DNA of 64,000 nt from Puccinellia tenuiflora (lineage: Eukaryota > Streptophyta > Magnoliopsida > Poales > Poaceae): assembly GCA_012064385.1 (NCBI GenBank), contig QRDG01000063.1:248001-312000 (forward strand), read 5' to 3'. Below, one piece after another: positions 22,615 to 33,864 of the stretch. The notes under the pieces were generated by a model. That model had not been told where the DNA came from, made no database searches, and worked only from the letters and a program-made list of their open reading frames with translations. Position 1 is the first letter of the stretch, and every line of letters begins with the position of its first letter. The position numbers and the translations under genes were made by a program.

Positions 22615-24980
22615 CCAAGAATAGCTTCTAAAGAGAGGGAGACTAATTTGTGAGTTTGCTGTCCAGAAACAGATTTTTGTTCTTCATTGTTCGAAAATCC
22701 ACAGAATCACAGAACTTCATTTGTTGCTGCAAATTTTTGAAAGCAAGAATAAGGGTTTTGTCTACCTTTCTAAAGTTTTAAGTTTTCTGATTTGAGGTCC
22801 AGAAGTGCCCCGAAAAAATTCATCTTTACAGTCTGTTCTGTTTTTGACAGATTCTGTCCTTAGTTTTGCATTGCTTCTTTCACGGGCAAAGTGAAGCTTT
22901 TTCAAAGCTAGAGTTTTACTTAGACCTTTGTGACAGTAGCTAATGTTTAAAAAAATAAGTTCATGATACGTGCTTTGGAACTGAAGGAAGATATTTTTGT
23001 TTGTGGACTAACCCCTCTAATGAAGTTGCTATAAGTTTTGCGTGAAGGAAGTTTTCAAGTATCCAAGTGCGAGGTGATGAAGGAAGATCAAGAAGGGATA
23101 AAAGAGTAAGCTTGAGGAGGCTCCCCATGGACCCTCCTCTGAAATATTCAAGAATTCACAAGCGTCTAAGCTTGGGGATGCCCAAGGCATCCTCTTCTTC
23201 ATCAACAATCATCAGTTTCTCTCATGGTACTATACTTTTATTCCTTTACTCATTATGTGATGTTTTTAGAGCGTCAGTTTGTTTTTACTTTCAGCTTGTT
23301 TGTGTTTTTTTCTATGGTCATATCAATGTTGGATCCTATTATTCTTGTTTGGGAGAGAGACACACTCTGCTTTTTCGTAGAATACTCTTGTGCTTCACTT
23401 ATATATGTTGAGTATTTAGTTTTCGTTATTTTTAGCTTCTAGCTCTTGCTTTTCATGTATCTCTTGTTCATAGCTAATAGTTCTTTTATATAAAGTACTC
23501 TCTTGCTTCACTTATATTTGCTTGGAGAGTTGATTGATGTTTGGTTGAAAGAAATTATCATGTAGGAAGTGTGAAAAGAAGTGCTTGCTTAATATTGTAG
23601 ATCATTGTCTTGAATTTTTGATACTTGTCAATTGTTTAGAGATACGAAGTAGATTAATGCTTAAGCTTGTGGATCATCTAGTAAGAATGGATTAGTAAAG
23701 AACTACCGTAAGGCTTTAAAATTGTGGTGCTTGTCCTGCTTGGTAGCTCTCAAAGTCTACATATTCTTTTTGCAAAGAGTTGGTTTGGCTAACAAGGTAG
23801 ACGGTGTGAAGTCCAGTGGTTATGCATGATGTATATATGTAGTCATTGATTGAACCAAGTTGATGTTATGTGTTTGCTTGATATCCTGTTAAGCCCAAAA
23901 ATTCCATACTGAGAGGGAATACTTCTTGTGCATCCAACTCCCTGAGCTAAATATCTTTGCCATTTGTGTCCACCATACCTACCTACATGATTTTCCTGCC
24001 ACTCCAAGTAAATTTTTCATGTGCTATCTTTAAAATGTTCAAAATTCTCGTTTTTGTGCCCCTGTTTTTAAGCTCATGAGGAAGCAGTAGGAAGCTAGAT
24101 ATAACCTGTGACAAGCAAGGTCATTTCCCCCCTTTCACCCGGTGTTGATGGTTCACGTCCTCACTTGAATTTACCCGAGAGCGGCTTAAGCAAAACATAA
24201 ATATAACTCACCATTCTCCTCCACACAATGAAAATCTGAGAAATCAGCTCAACATTGGTTAGCGGTGAAACAAAGGACAAATAGGAATTTACTCGTTCCT
24301 CTAAAACCAGTCGCTCTCAAAAGTCTAAAAGCCTTGCTTGAAATGGCGGACAAGCTAGTTTCTTTACTGTGAAGTTGTTGACGAAAGCATGCATATCTCA
24401 AAACTGTTTTACTTCTGTCAAAAATAAAAATAAAAATAGTAAAAATCTCTAGCACATGACTAATCCTTGCTTCCCTCCACGAAGGGCCTTTCTTTTACTT
24501 TTATGTTGAGTCAGTCTTCCTCTTCCTTCTTAACCCCCTCAAGCAATCACTTGGTATCAACGTTGGTTCAAGTTTTACTTCATCTTATCTTTGTGTATAA
24601 CTGCGAAAACTTTGTATTGACTTTATATTGAGATAAACAAGTTGCAAGTTGAAGCTTTTTGCTGAAAACTTAAATCTTCCTTTCTGTTGGCCAAACTCCT
24701 TTGTTGAACTAATATTATTTTGTGAGATATCAATCATTGTCAAGTGTTATGCTTTTAAATCTCCAAAGTACTCTTTTCTAGTTAGTTCTTGCTTAGATGT
24801 TACACCTGGTTAATCATTGTTTGTTTCATTAAATGAACCTTTGTTTTGGATCAATGCATTCAGTTCATATGCTTTACATGATTACATGATCAAGATTGTT
24901 GTTGGTAGCATGTCACTTCAAAAATTATTTTATTATCACTTACCTACTCGAGGATGAGCAGGAGTTAAACTTGGGGATGC

Positions 24981-26242
24981 TGATACGTCTCCGGCGTATC
25001 TATAATTTTTGATGTTTCATGCTTGATTATATATCATTGCCACATGTTTTTATTATGTTTTACATCATTTTCGCATATTTTATGGAACTAACCTATTGAC
25101 AAGATGCCCAGTGCCAGTTTCTGTTTATTATGTCTGTGCATTGTAGAAAAAGTCCAAAATCCAAATTGCTTGGAAAATTCCCAAAAAATTACAGAAATTC
25201 TTTTTGCCAGAAGACTTCGAGAGCTAGAAGGACAAGTCCAGGGGAGGCCCATCCCCTCACGCCGCCTCTTCGCCTATATATTTGCTCCTGACCTAAAAAT
25301 GCTGGAACATCGAAGCTTTTCTCCAGAAACACATCTGAGCGCCGCCGCCACCAAAAACCCTAATTCGGGGTACAGAAGTTCCTGTTCCGGCACCCTGTCG
25401 GGACTGGGAATTGCCCCCGGAGTCATCTTCGTCACCGTTGCTGCCTCCCGTGATGCAGCGGGAGTAGTTCTTCATCGGGGAAGAGGGCTCTACCAGTACC
25501 TATGTGGTTCTCTCTCTCTCCCATGGTGTGATCTTTATGTGATCGTGAGCATTGTTAGTACGGCTGAATTCTTATGTAATGTTATGCTGCTCATTGGTTT
25601 GTCAAGTATAATTTCCGGAGTTAGTGACAACACAAAGCCTTGGTGACAGAACGGGGTGCGTGTGTGACTCCTTGATAGATTATCTAGAGTGATAATTACC
25701 ATGTTTATTCTTTGTGGAATTATGGTGTTTGTTTACTCGGACTTTGAGGTGTGCTTTTGTAGCCCTACGCATAGTACCCTTGTTTTATCAAGGAGAAGGA
25801 TAATTCCGAGTAGCACTTGCTTGCTTTCAGTTGTGCTAACATGTTGAGAGAGATCCCTGGCGAAAGTATGAGCCCTAGGCCTTGTTTCCAAGCATTGAAA
25901 CACCATTTCTAGTCACTTTTGTTGCATGTTTGCTTGCTGCCATTTTTATTACAGAATTACAAATTCACTTGTTACCATCCATATCACTTGTATTTTACAG
26001 TCTCTTCGCCGAACTAGTGCATCTATACAACTGACAATTGTATTAGGTGCATTGGGGACACAAGAGACTTCTTGTATCTTGATTGCAGGGTTGCTTGAGA
26101 GAGGATACATTCGACCTCTTCCTCCCGTGGATTCGATAAACCTTGGTTTACTCACTTATGGGAAAATTGCTGCTATCCAACAAAGCTCTGCACTTGGAGG
26201 CCCAACACTGTCTACAAGAATAGAATCGCGTAGTAGATATCA
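24981..26242 (+). repeat. 3' LTR of element C
   Basis: Starts TGATACGTCTCCGGCG and ends GTAGTAGATATCA, 1262 bp, shorter than the LTRs of B and D. A deletion relative to the C 5' LTR lies around 25240, where the GC-rich section before the TATA-like CCTATATATT is reduced. Confidence 0.88.
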
Positions 26243-27257
26243 GGAATTGCCCCCGGAGCCATCTCCTTCGACTACGCCGCCTCCATGATGCTCCGTGAGT
26301 AGTTCCCCCATGGACTACGGGTTCTAGCAGTAGCTAGATGGTACTCTCTCTCTCCCATGTTGATCAATACAATAGTATAATGAGCTGCCTTACATGATTG
26401 AGATTCATCTGATGTAATCGATGTTGTGTTTGTTGGGATCCGATTAATTGTGGAATTATGATCAAGTTTGTTCATCACTTATATCTATCTTTTATTTAAG
26501 ATCTTGCATGCTCTCCGATCCTTGTGGTTGCCTTGATCACGTAATTACTTGTGTATCTCCAAGAGGGAGTATTTATGCTAGATAGTAGGTTCATGCCTCT
26601 TTTTGTCTGAGCTCGGGTTGATAGAAACGATCAAGACTAATGATGTGCTGTTGCTACTAGGGGTAAAACATCGGTGTTTACTTCCTTGTGTTGTTTCATT
26701 GCTTACATTATGCAGCATGCTTATTGCGATGATCTATTGCTTGCAACTTAATACTTCCGGGTGACAGGCTGGATAGCGATCCCAGGTGGATTATTAGTCA
26801 TAGACGCAGTTGGATAACGGTCTATGTATTTTGACGTAATGCCCAATTAAATAGTTCAATACCTTGTCATGATAGCATTGTTATGCGCCCACAATTTTGT
26901 CAATTGCCCGACTGTAATTTGTTTACCCAACACGTGTTCTTTCTTAATGGAGCGTTACCACTAGCGAAGCTGGGAACCCTGGTCCATATTCATCCGTAAA
27001 CTACGCCATCAACTATTTTCCGCACCATTGCCTCCGTTGTTACTATTGCTGCTGCTACTTTACTGTTACTATTGCTCTCATATTGCTATTGCTTTCACAT
27101 CACTTCTGTTACTAGTGTTTTTCTAGGTGTGGCTGAATTGACAACTCAACTGCTAAGAATTATAAGTATTCTTTGGCTCCCCTTGTGTCGAATCAATCAA
27201 TTTGGGTTTTACTTCCCTCGAAGATACTCTGCGATCCCCTACACTTGTGGGTCATCA
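26243..27257 (+). repeat. 3' LTR of element B, right part
   Basis: Resumes with GGAATTGCCCCCGGAGCC, matching 16356 onward of the 5' LTR of B, and ends GTGGGTCATCA before the AAGGG duplication. The first five bases are the target duplication of C. Confidence 0.9.
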
Positions 27258-28514
27258 AAGGGCATCCCCGGGGGAGGCCCACAGGCCAGGGGCGGGTACC
27301 AGCCGCGCCCCTGGACCCGTGTGTGCAGGCCGCCTCTGCCCCTCGGGCACCCCCTCGGCCGCCTCCGACGCCTATAAATTAATTCCCGACGAAAAAACCT
27401 TAAGCCCCGAAGGATTTTTCCAAATATAATACACAGCTCCGCCGCCATCGCCGACAAGTTTCAGGGGTCAGATTGTTCCTGTTTCGGCACCCTGCCGGGA
27501 CGGGGATCGACCACCAGAAGCCATCTCCATCAACACCGATGCATCCTGCGATGAGGAGGGAGTAGTCCTCCACCAGGGCTGAGGCTTGTACGAGTAGCTA
27601 TGTGGTTATCTCTCTGTCCCATGATGTGATCTTCGTTGTGATCATGATCTTTGTTGATATAGTTGAATACATAATGTTTCCCCTTATGTAATGGATATGA
27701 TTTTGCACAAGTGGTGTCACAAGTGGTGTCATCTAGTATAAGTTCATGAGTCACTGTTGTGATCACAGTACCTCGGTGACAGGATGGGTGTTGTTTGTGA
27801 CTCTATGATAATAGCTTAGAGGGATCTTCATCATGAGTTTGTTCTTTATTATGTTGGATTGAATAGATCATGAGGTTTCTTGATGCTTGTGTTATTGAAG
27901 AAAGAGACTATTCAAGAGATAGGTTGTGGTGTTTGTTAGTACTATCTTTGGATGCGGATAGTGACAGCATGAAGTGTCCATAGATGCGGAATACGAACTT
28001 TAAGGTGTGCTTTTCGTAGCCCTACGCAATTCTCATCCTATTTGATCGACGAAAGAATGATCTCTCTTGCATGTGTTTTTGTGGGAACAATCATGTGTTT
28101 AATTATATGAATGATGTTGAGAGTAGTCACTAGTGAAAGTATGAAGCCTAGGACTTGTTTCCAACCATTGAATCACCGATTTTAGCCACTTTGTCACTTG
28201 TTTGCTTGCTGCCATTTTTATTACAGAATTATAAAATCACCTTTTACCATCCATATCACTTGCATTTTACTATCTTTTGGCCGAACTAGTGCGCCTATAC
28301 AATTAGCCATTCTATTAGGTGTGTTGGGGACACAAGAGACTTCTTGTATCTTAGTTGCAGGATTGCTTGAGAGAGGATACGTTCAACCTCTTCCTCCCGT
28401 GGATTCGATAAACCTTGGGTTACTCACTTAAGGGAAATTTGCTGCTGTCCTACAAACCTCTGCGCTTTGAGGCCCAACAAAGTCTATAAGAATAGAAGAA
28501 TGTAGTAGACATCA
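27258..28514 (+). repeat. Solo LTR A, right part
   Basis: After the AAGGG duplication the LTR of the D family continues with the GC-rich block, a TATA-like CCTATAAATT near 27370, and the end GTAGTAGACATCA. The bases after it (CGGCT) do not match those before the left part (CACCA), so no target duplication supports a simple insertion history. Confidence 0.85.
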
Positions 28515-28690
28515 CGGCTCCGCCTCCCCGATGCGTAGGGGAGAGGAGCGTCTGGGTATAAGATGGGTCGGGGAAGAGGAGCAACTGCGACGAGGAAGAA
28601 GATGGGTCGGGGAAGCCGATGCGTAGGGGAGAGGAGCAACTGCGACGAGGAAGAAGATGGGTCGGGGACGCCAATTGCTCCAAGTCCTGG
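28515..28690. repeat. Short GC-rich tandem repeat
   Basis: Blocks GATGCGTAGGGGAGAGGAGC (near 28530 and 28617) and AGATGGGTCGGGGA (near 28561, 28600 and 28655) alternate with GCAACTGCGACGAGGAAGA. It lies between solo LTR A and the hairpin block. Reading frames through it are repeat artefacts. Confidence 0.65.
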
Positions 28691-28870
28691 AAAGAAAGGG
28701 GACTAAAGGACTTTTAGTCCCGGTTCCAACCACCAACCGAGACTAAAGGACCTTTAGTCCCGGTTCGTGGTACCGCCCGAGAATAAAGATAGTTTCGGGC
28801 TGGCCGTGAAAATTGCGCGCGTGAAGCCCATCTTTAGTCCTGGTTGGCATTGCCAACCGGGTCTAAATGG
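28691..28870. repeat. MITE-like block of TTTAGTCCC hairpins
   Basis: Three self-complementary units: GGGACTAAAGGACTTTTAG with its return arm at about 28699, a near-identical unit at about 28740, and a longer hairpin at about 28829-28866 (TTTAGTCCTGGTTGGC facing GCCAACCGGGTCTAAA). Similar TAGTCCCGGTT palindromes are common in grass MITEs. Ends and target duplication were not resolved, so class is open. Confidence 0.5.
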
Positions 28871-30251
28871 GCTTTTGGAATAGGTTTTTTTGTTCTCGTT
28901 CCTTTTTCTTTTTTCTATTTTCTGATTTCTTTTATATCTATTGATTTAATTGTCCAAATTAAGTCAAATTAATTTCTAAAAATTTATTAATTTCTGATTT
29001 CTTTTAAATTTGGTTTGTTCAAACGTGCATGAATTTGGAATAAAAAATAGGTTGTATTTTTCTGAACATTTTGACATATTATTTTATTTTTCTAATTTAC
29101 AGAATACAAGTTATTGAATTTACAATTTTCCATCATTTTATGAAAACATTGAAAATCTGACAACGGGTCCGACCCGTCAGGGATTTATTATTGTTGGAAA
29201 ACATTTCTAATTATTAAAAGCCTGACAGGCTGGCCCCATAGTGACATCAGCATGACGTCAGCCATGGCGGCACGGCTCTGTCGAGCACGGGCTCGACGGA
29301 GGAGGCCTTGCGAGCGAGCGCGCGAGGGCACGTTGCACGCGCATGGGCGTGCACTGCCAGGAATGGGCGGCACCGCTATTTTTGGGTCGCCGGAGCTTGC
29401 TCGGCGACGAGCTCGCGCGGCGGCCAGAGGAGGTGCACGGCGGTTTCGACGGCCGGAGGCGAGAGAGAGAGGGTAAAGGGCACGGGGAGGATCCCCTGCT
29501 CACCAGAAGCGCGATGTAGCGGTCGGGGGAGGCGGAGGAGGTCACGGTGCGGCGAATCGGGAGGCGGAGGCTCGCCGGCCGTGAGGAAGAAGTCGGCGAC
29601 TGTCGGCGATTTGAAGCGTTCCAGCAAGCGCGAGTGGAGGAGGAGGAAGAGGATCTCGCGGCGGTCCTGGTTGTGGTCTTTGATTCGTCGGGGACGGTCG
29701 GGAATGGCGGCGAACGGCGGCGACGGTGAAGCTAGGGTTCGGCCGCGGTCGGAAGAGGAAGGAGAGAGAGGGAGGCGAGGACGAGTGAGAGGAGATGAGG
29801 AGGAGAGGAGAGCACGGCTTTGGCCTGGTCTTATCCTTTCCATGGAGTCAAAGCAAGGAGGCAGGGTGGAGGTGGCGCAGCACGACAGTGGCTTGTCCTC
29901 GGCCAGAAGGAGGAAGAAGATGAAAAGAAAATAACTTTTCAAAACCCCCCTGGACTTTTCCGTAAATACTAAAGCTTTTAAGACAGTAACTTCCTGCATT
30001 TTTTATGGCTACTAAACCAGTGTAAAAATTATGAGAAAAATCATGGAGCCTTAAAATATTATAAGGAGGCTCCACATATTTTTATTTTGAATTTTTGAAA
30101 TTTGGTGAAGTTTGAAGATTTGAGGAAGAGTTATTGCATTTATGACTTCCTTTAATTATTTTGGAATGAAAAATTTTCTTAGGGCAAAAATAATGCATGC
30201 CATGGACATGATTTACTAATTTACACTTTATTGCAAAGTTGGGATGTTACA
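28871..30251 (-). repeat. Putative 3' LTR of chromovirus-like element E (left end unresolved)
   Basis: On the - strand the LTR starts TGTAACATCCCAAC at 30251, directly after a purine-rich tract (GGTGGGTAGACA). That start is typical of plant chromovirus LTRs. The region includes an AT-rich part and a GC-rich part (29270-29930) where long frames appear on both strands. I could not find the CA/TG left terminus, so 28871 is only where the hairpin block stops. Confidence 0.5.
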
Positions 30252-30291
30252 TGTCTACCCACCTTACAAGAATCTCGTCCCGAGATTCCTA

Positions 30292-31470
30292 GGTTATAGA
30301 AAAGGACGGGTACTCAGATCGTAAATGATCTTCTCGCTCCGAGCCGAGGTTGCTTCAGCTTCAGAGTGATGAGACCACTGAACTTTGAGAAACATGATGC
30401 TCTGGCGTCGAGTTTTTCTTTCGGCTTAATCAAGAATACGAACAGGATATTCTCGATAAGTGAGATCTTCCTGGAGATCAAGTTCTTCATGGTCAACACC
30501 ACGCATAGGATCCTTGAAGCAACGCTTGAGTTGGGAACATGAAAGACATCATGAACATCCGGAAAGTTGGAAGGCAACTCCAACTGATAAGCAACTTCAC
30601 CTTGTTTAGCAAGAACGCGGAATGGTCCAACGTAACGAGGAGCTAGTTTGCCTTTGATACCGAAGCGATGAACACCCTTCAAAGGTGTGACTCGAAGATA
30701 AGCTTTCTCGCAAACTTCATAATGAACATCTTGATGATGACGATCATATTACCTCTTTTGACGAGATTGAGCTGTTTTTAGACGTTCATGAATTATGCGG
30801 ACTTGTTCTTCAGCTTCAATGATCATATCCGGTCCAAAGTAAGATCTTTCTCCGGTTTCTGACCAGTTCAACGGAGTTCGACATCTTCGGCCATAAAGAA
30901 CTTCAAATGGAGCCATGCCCAAGCTGGATTGGAAACTGTTGTTATAGGTGAACTCGGCGAAGGGGAGGCACTTTTCCCAATTTTTACCGAAAGATATAAC
31001 ACAAGCTCGGAGCATGTCTTCAAGAATTTGATTCACCCTCTTAGTTTGACCACCGGTCTGAGGATGATAGGCGGTACTGAAAGAGAGATGAGTTCCCATA
31101 GCTTGTTGGAGACTTCCCCAGAATTTGGAGATGAATAAGTTTCCACGATCAGAGACGATCCTCTTAGGAACTCCATGAAGAGACACTATCCGAGAGACAT
31201 ACAGTTCTGCCAGTTGTATAGCGCTGATATCCTCACGGACAGGAAGGAAGTGAGAAACGTTGGATAGGCGATCAACCACTACCCAAATGGCATTGCGACC
31301 CTTTTGAGAGGGAAGGCCAGTAACGAAATCCATACCGATCTCATCCCATTTCCTTTCAGGAACAAATAGAGGTTGAAGAGTACCAGCTGGCCTTTGATGT
31401 TCACCTTTGACACGACGACAAACGTCACATTCAGCAACAAACTGAGCAATCTTTCATTTCATTCCAGACC
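30292..31470 (-). pseudogene. Integrase and C-terminus of element E
   Basis: Reads right to left. CDVCRRVKGEHQRPAG is the zinc-finger end, the core has GMDFVTG and SDRGN, and the position of the third catalytic residue reads GGQTKRVNQ, with Lys (AAG) where the family has Glu. A VGPFRVLAKQGEVAYQLELP segment and a degenerate chromodomain-like end (QWSHHSEAEAT) follow. Stops and frameshifts separate the pieces near 30750 and 30480. It is inactive. The C-terminus places E among chromoviruses, probably the Tekay/Del side. Confidence 0.85.
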
Positions 31471-31569
31471 ACCAGAATCTTTGACGGAGATCCCGATACA
31501 TCTTAATGCTACCAGGATGGATTGAAAGAGGTTATTCATGGGCTTCTTGAAGGATCAGCTCTCTCAGAT

Positions 31570-33128
31570 TCAGCTTTTGCGGCACAACCAAACGAGTACT
31601 AAAATAAACAGTGCCTTGATCATCAACGGAGAAACATTTAGCATGCCCACTAGCAATGTTCTCCTTGATCTCGGTATACTGAGGTCGCGTTTTTGAGCTT
31701 CTTTGATCTTGTCTTCAAGAGAAGGTTTCACTTCCAGATTAGCCAGATATCCAGAAGGAACTAGCTCAGGGTTTAGCTTGGAGAACTCTTCACAAAGAGA
31801 AGGTTGATGTTCCTGAATCATCAGATTGTTGCAATAAGATTTCCGACTTAGCGTGTCAGCCACGACATTGGCTTTGCCGGGTTGATAGTTGAGACCCAAA
31901 TCATAGTCTTTGATTGTTTCCAACCATTGTCTCTGTCTGAGATTCAGATCCGGTTGTGTGAAGAGATACTTCAGACTTTGATGATCAGAATACAACTCAC
32001 AACGGTTACCAAGAAGGTAATGATGCCACTATTTCAAGGCATGGATCACAGCTGCAAGTTCGAGATCATGAGTTGGATAGTTGAGCTCATGCGGTTTCAA
32101 CTGTCGAGAAGCATAAGCCACCACATGACCTTCTTACATTAACACGCAGCCGAGTCCTTGATGAGAGGCATCACAAATGGTAACAATGTCCTTGCTTGTA
32201 TCAGGTATTACGAGCACAGGAGCAGTAGTCAGTTTAGTTTTCAAGAGTTGGAAGCTCTCTTCAGCCTTCTCTGACCACACAAAATTTTTATCTTTCTTGA
32301 GAAGATCAGTCATTGGCTTGGCGATCTTGGAGAAAATCTCAATGAATCGACGGTAGTAACCAGCCAGTCCGAGAAAACTCCTAACCTCCTTGACTGATTT
32401 AGGTGTATCCCAGTCCAAAATGGATTTTATTTTATCTGGGATGACTGTAATACCTTCAGAGGACACAACGTGCCCAAGGAAGATGAGCTCTTTCAACCAA
32501 AACTCACATTTGAAAAACTTGGTATAGAGACGATGCTCACAAAGCTTCATCAATACCAAACGAAGATGTTCAGCATGTTCGTCTTCGGTTTTGGAGTAGA
32601 TCAGAATGTCGTCGATGTAGACCACGACGAACTTGTCAAGATACTCCATGACAATAGAGTTCATAAGACACATGAACGTTGCTGGAGCATTCATAAGACC
32701 AAAAGACATAACGATATTCTCGTAAAGACCATAACGAGTTGTAAAAGCCATTTTCGGAATGTCCTCCTTTCTGATCTTGATTTGATGGTATCCTGATCAC
32801 AGGTCCATCTTGGAAAAGACAGTTGCACCAGCTAATTGGTCGAACAGATCGTTGATCCGTGGAAGAGGATATTTTTCTTGATGGTCACAGCACTCAGCGG
32901 CCGATAATAAACAACCAACCGCGGAACGTTGGTATCCCTCTTCTTAACAAAGAGAGTAGGGCATCCGCACGAGGAAGTGCTAGGTTGAATGAAATTCCTT
33001 TCTTCTAACTCCTCAAGTTGTCTTTTCAACTCAACCAACTCTTCTCGAGGCATGCGATAAGGTGTTTTGGAAGTACGAGTAGTTCCAGGAACCAACTCGA
33101 TGTTTCGATCAGGTGGCACGCCGGGCAA
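31570..33128 (-). pseudogene. Reverse transcriptase and RNase H of element E
   Basis: From 33128 leftward: PYRMPREELVELKRQLEEL, the palm motifs, FGLMNAPATFMCLMN, and catalytic YIDD within VVYIDDILIYSK near 32600. The thumb/connection motif FLGLAGYYRRFIE follows. RNase H covers about 32250-31800 (CDASHQGLG, YSDHQSLKYL, ADTLSRK). Frame breaks occur near 32850-32760, 32134 and 32010. There is one RNase H only, unlike the Tat elements. Confidence 0.88.
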
Positions 33129-33864
33129 CTCTGCAGGGAAGACATCAGGAAAAAGTCGCAGACCACCGGAACTTCGTGGATTTCTAGAGGAGTTTGACCT
33201 TCCATAGCATACAACTCAAGTTCAGGTGAGAGCTGAAAACGTGCTGATGGAGGTACTGATAGCGGCGACCAATACCGAACAACTTCACCAGAAGGATGTG
33301 TCAAAGTGACAGATTTGGCTGCACAATCGATCATAGCTTGATACTTCACCAACCAGTTCATACCCAAGATGACATCCATGTCAGTGGAATTCAGAGCGAT
33401 GAGTATGGTAGGGAACAACAAACTCCCTACACCAAGCAATAGCTCAGGCGTAACCTTTGTAGTTAGCCAGCTAGAACCTGGAGACTGAACCCTTAAAGGA
33501 GTAGACATCTCCGTAAAAGATATACTGTTTTTCTAGCAAAATCATGCGACATGAATGAATGCGATGCTCCCGAATCAAACAATACTATTACAAGATTTTA
33601 GTTGAGTCGGAGCGTACCCATAAGGACGCTTGAATCCTCAGTAGCTTCTTCGGCAGTGATGTGAGCCAGTTGGCCACGTCCAACAGTGGGTGGCTTAGTA
33701 ACCTTCTGAGGAGGAGGAAATCCACGACTAGCAACACGGTATGGAGCAGGCTGAGGTGGATAACCAGGTTTCTGAGTACACTCCCTTGAGAAGTGACCAG
33801 GCTGACCACAACGGAAACAAGTCAGCGATGGACGGGGACCTGTCATACTTGTTGGGCCGCCAGG
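33129..33864 (-). pseudogene. Gag zinc knuckle and protease of element E
   Basis: The zinc knuckle CFRCGQPGHFSREC (C-x2-C-x4-H-x4-C) lies near 33780-33820. Then comes the protease active site FDSGASHSF near 33570, a frameshift near 33500, and DVILGMNWL near 33380. The upstream edge at 33864 is interrupted by element D; gag continues at 40346. Confidence 0.85.

Larger units (their letters stand above)
21990..26242 (+). mobile_element. Non-autonomous Athila-like element C, internally deleted
   Basis: Inserted in the 3' LTR of B. The near-perfect duplication GGAAC (21985-21989) and GGAAT (26243-26247) marks it. The 5' LTR is cut short at about 22614 and joined directly to internal sequence matching B from about 19182, so primer site and coding region are missing. 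The remaining internal region (22615-24980) is non-coding and parallels 19182-21486 of B. The 3' LTR is 24981-26242. It is the youngest insertion of this nest. Confidence 0.9.
15857..27257 (+). mobile_element. Non-autonomous Athila-like Gypsy element B (contains element C)
   Basis: Bounded by the perfect duplication AAGGG at 15852-15856 and 27258-27262 within LTR A. LTRs of about 1.51 kb, a tRNA-Asp type primer site, one acidic open frame, a long T-rich non-coding 3' part and a polypurine tract. There is no protease, RT or integrase, so an autonomous relative must supply them. Its 3' LTR is split by element C. Lengths are 1512 bp for the 5' LTR and 1518 bp for the 3' LTR with C removed. The LTR start TGATACGTC and primer site are typical of Athila-lineage families abundant in Triticeae; I do not assign a family name. 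Confidence 0.92.

Noticed and set aside
29308..29999. Two opposite open frames of about 208 codons
   Set aside because: GC-rich part of a putative LTR. The frames mirror each other and have low complexity, and no homologue is recognised.
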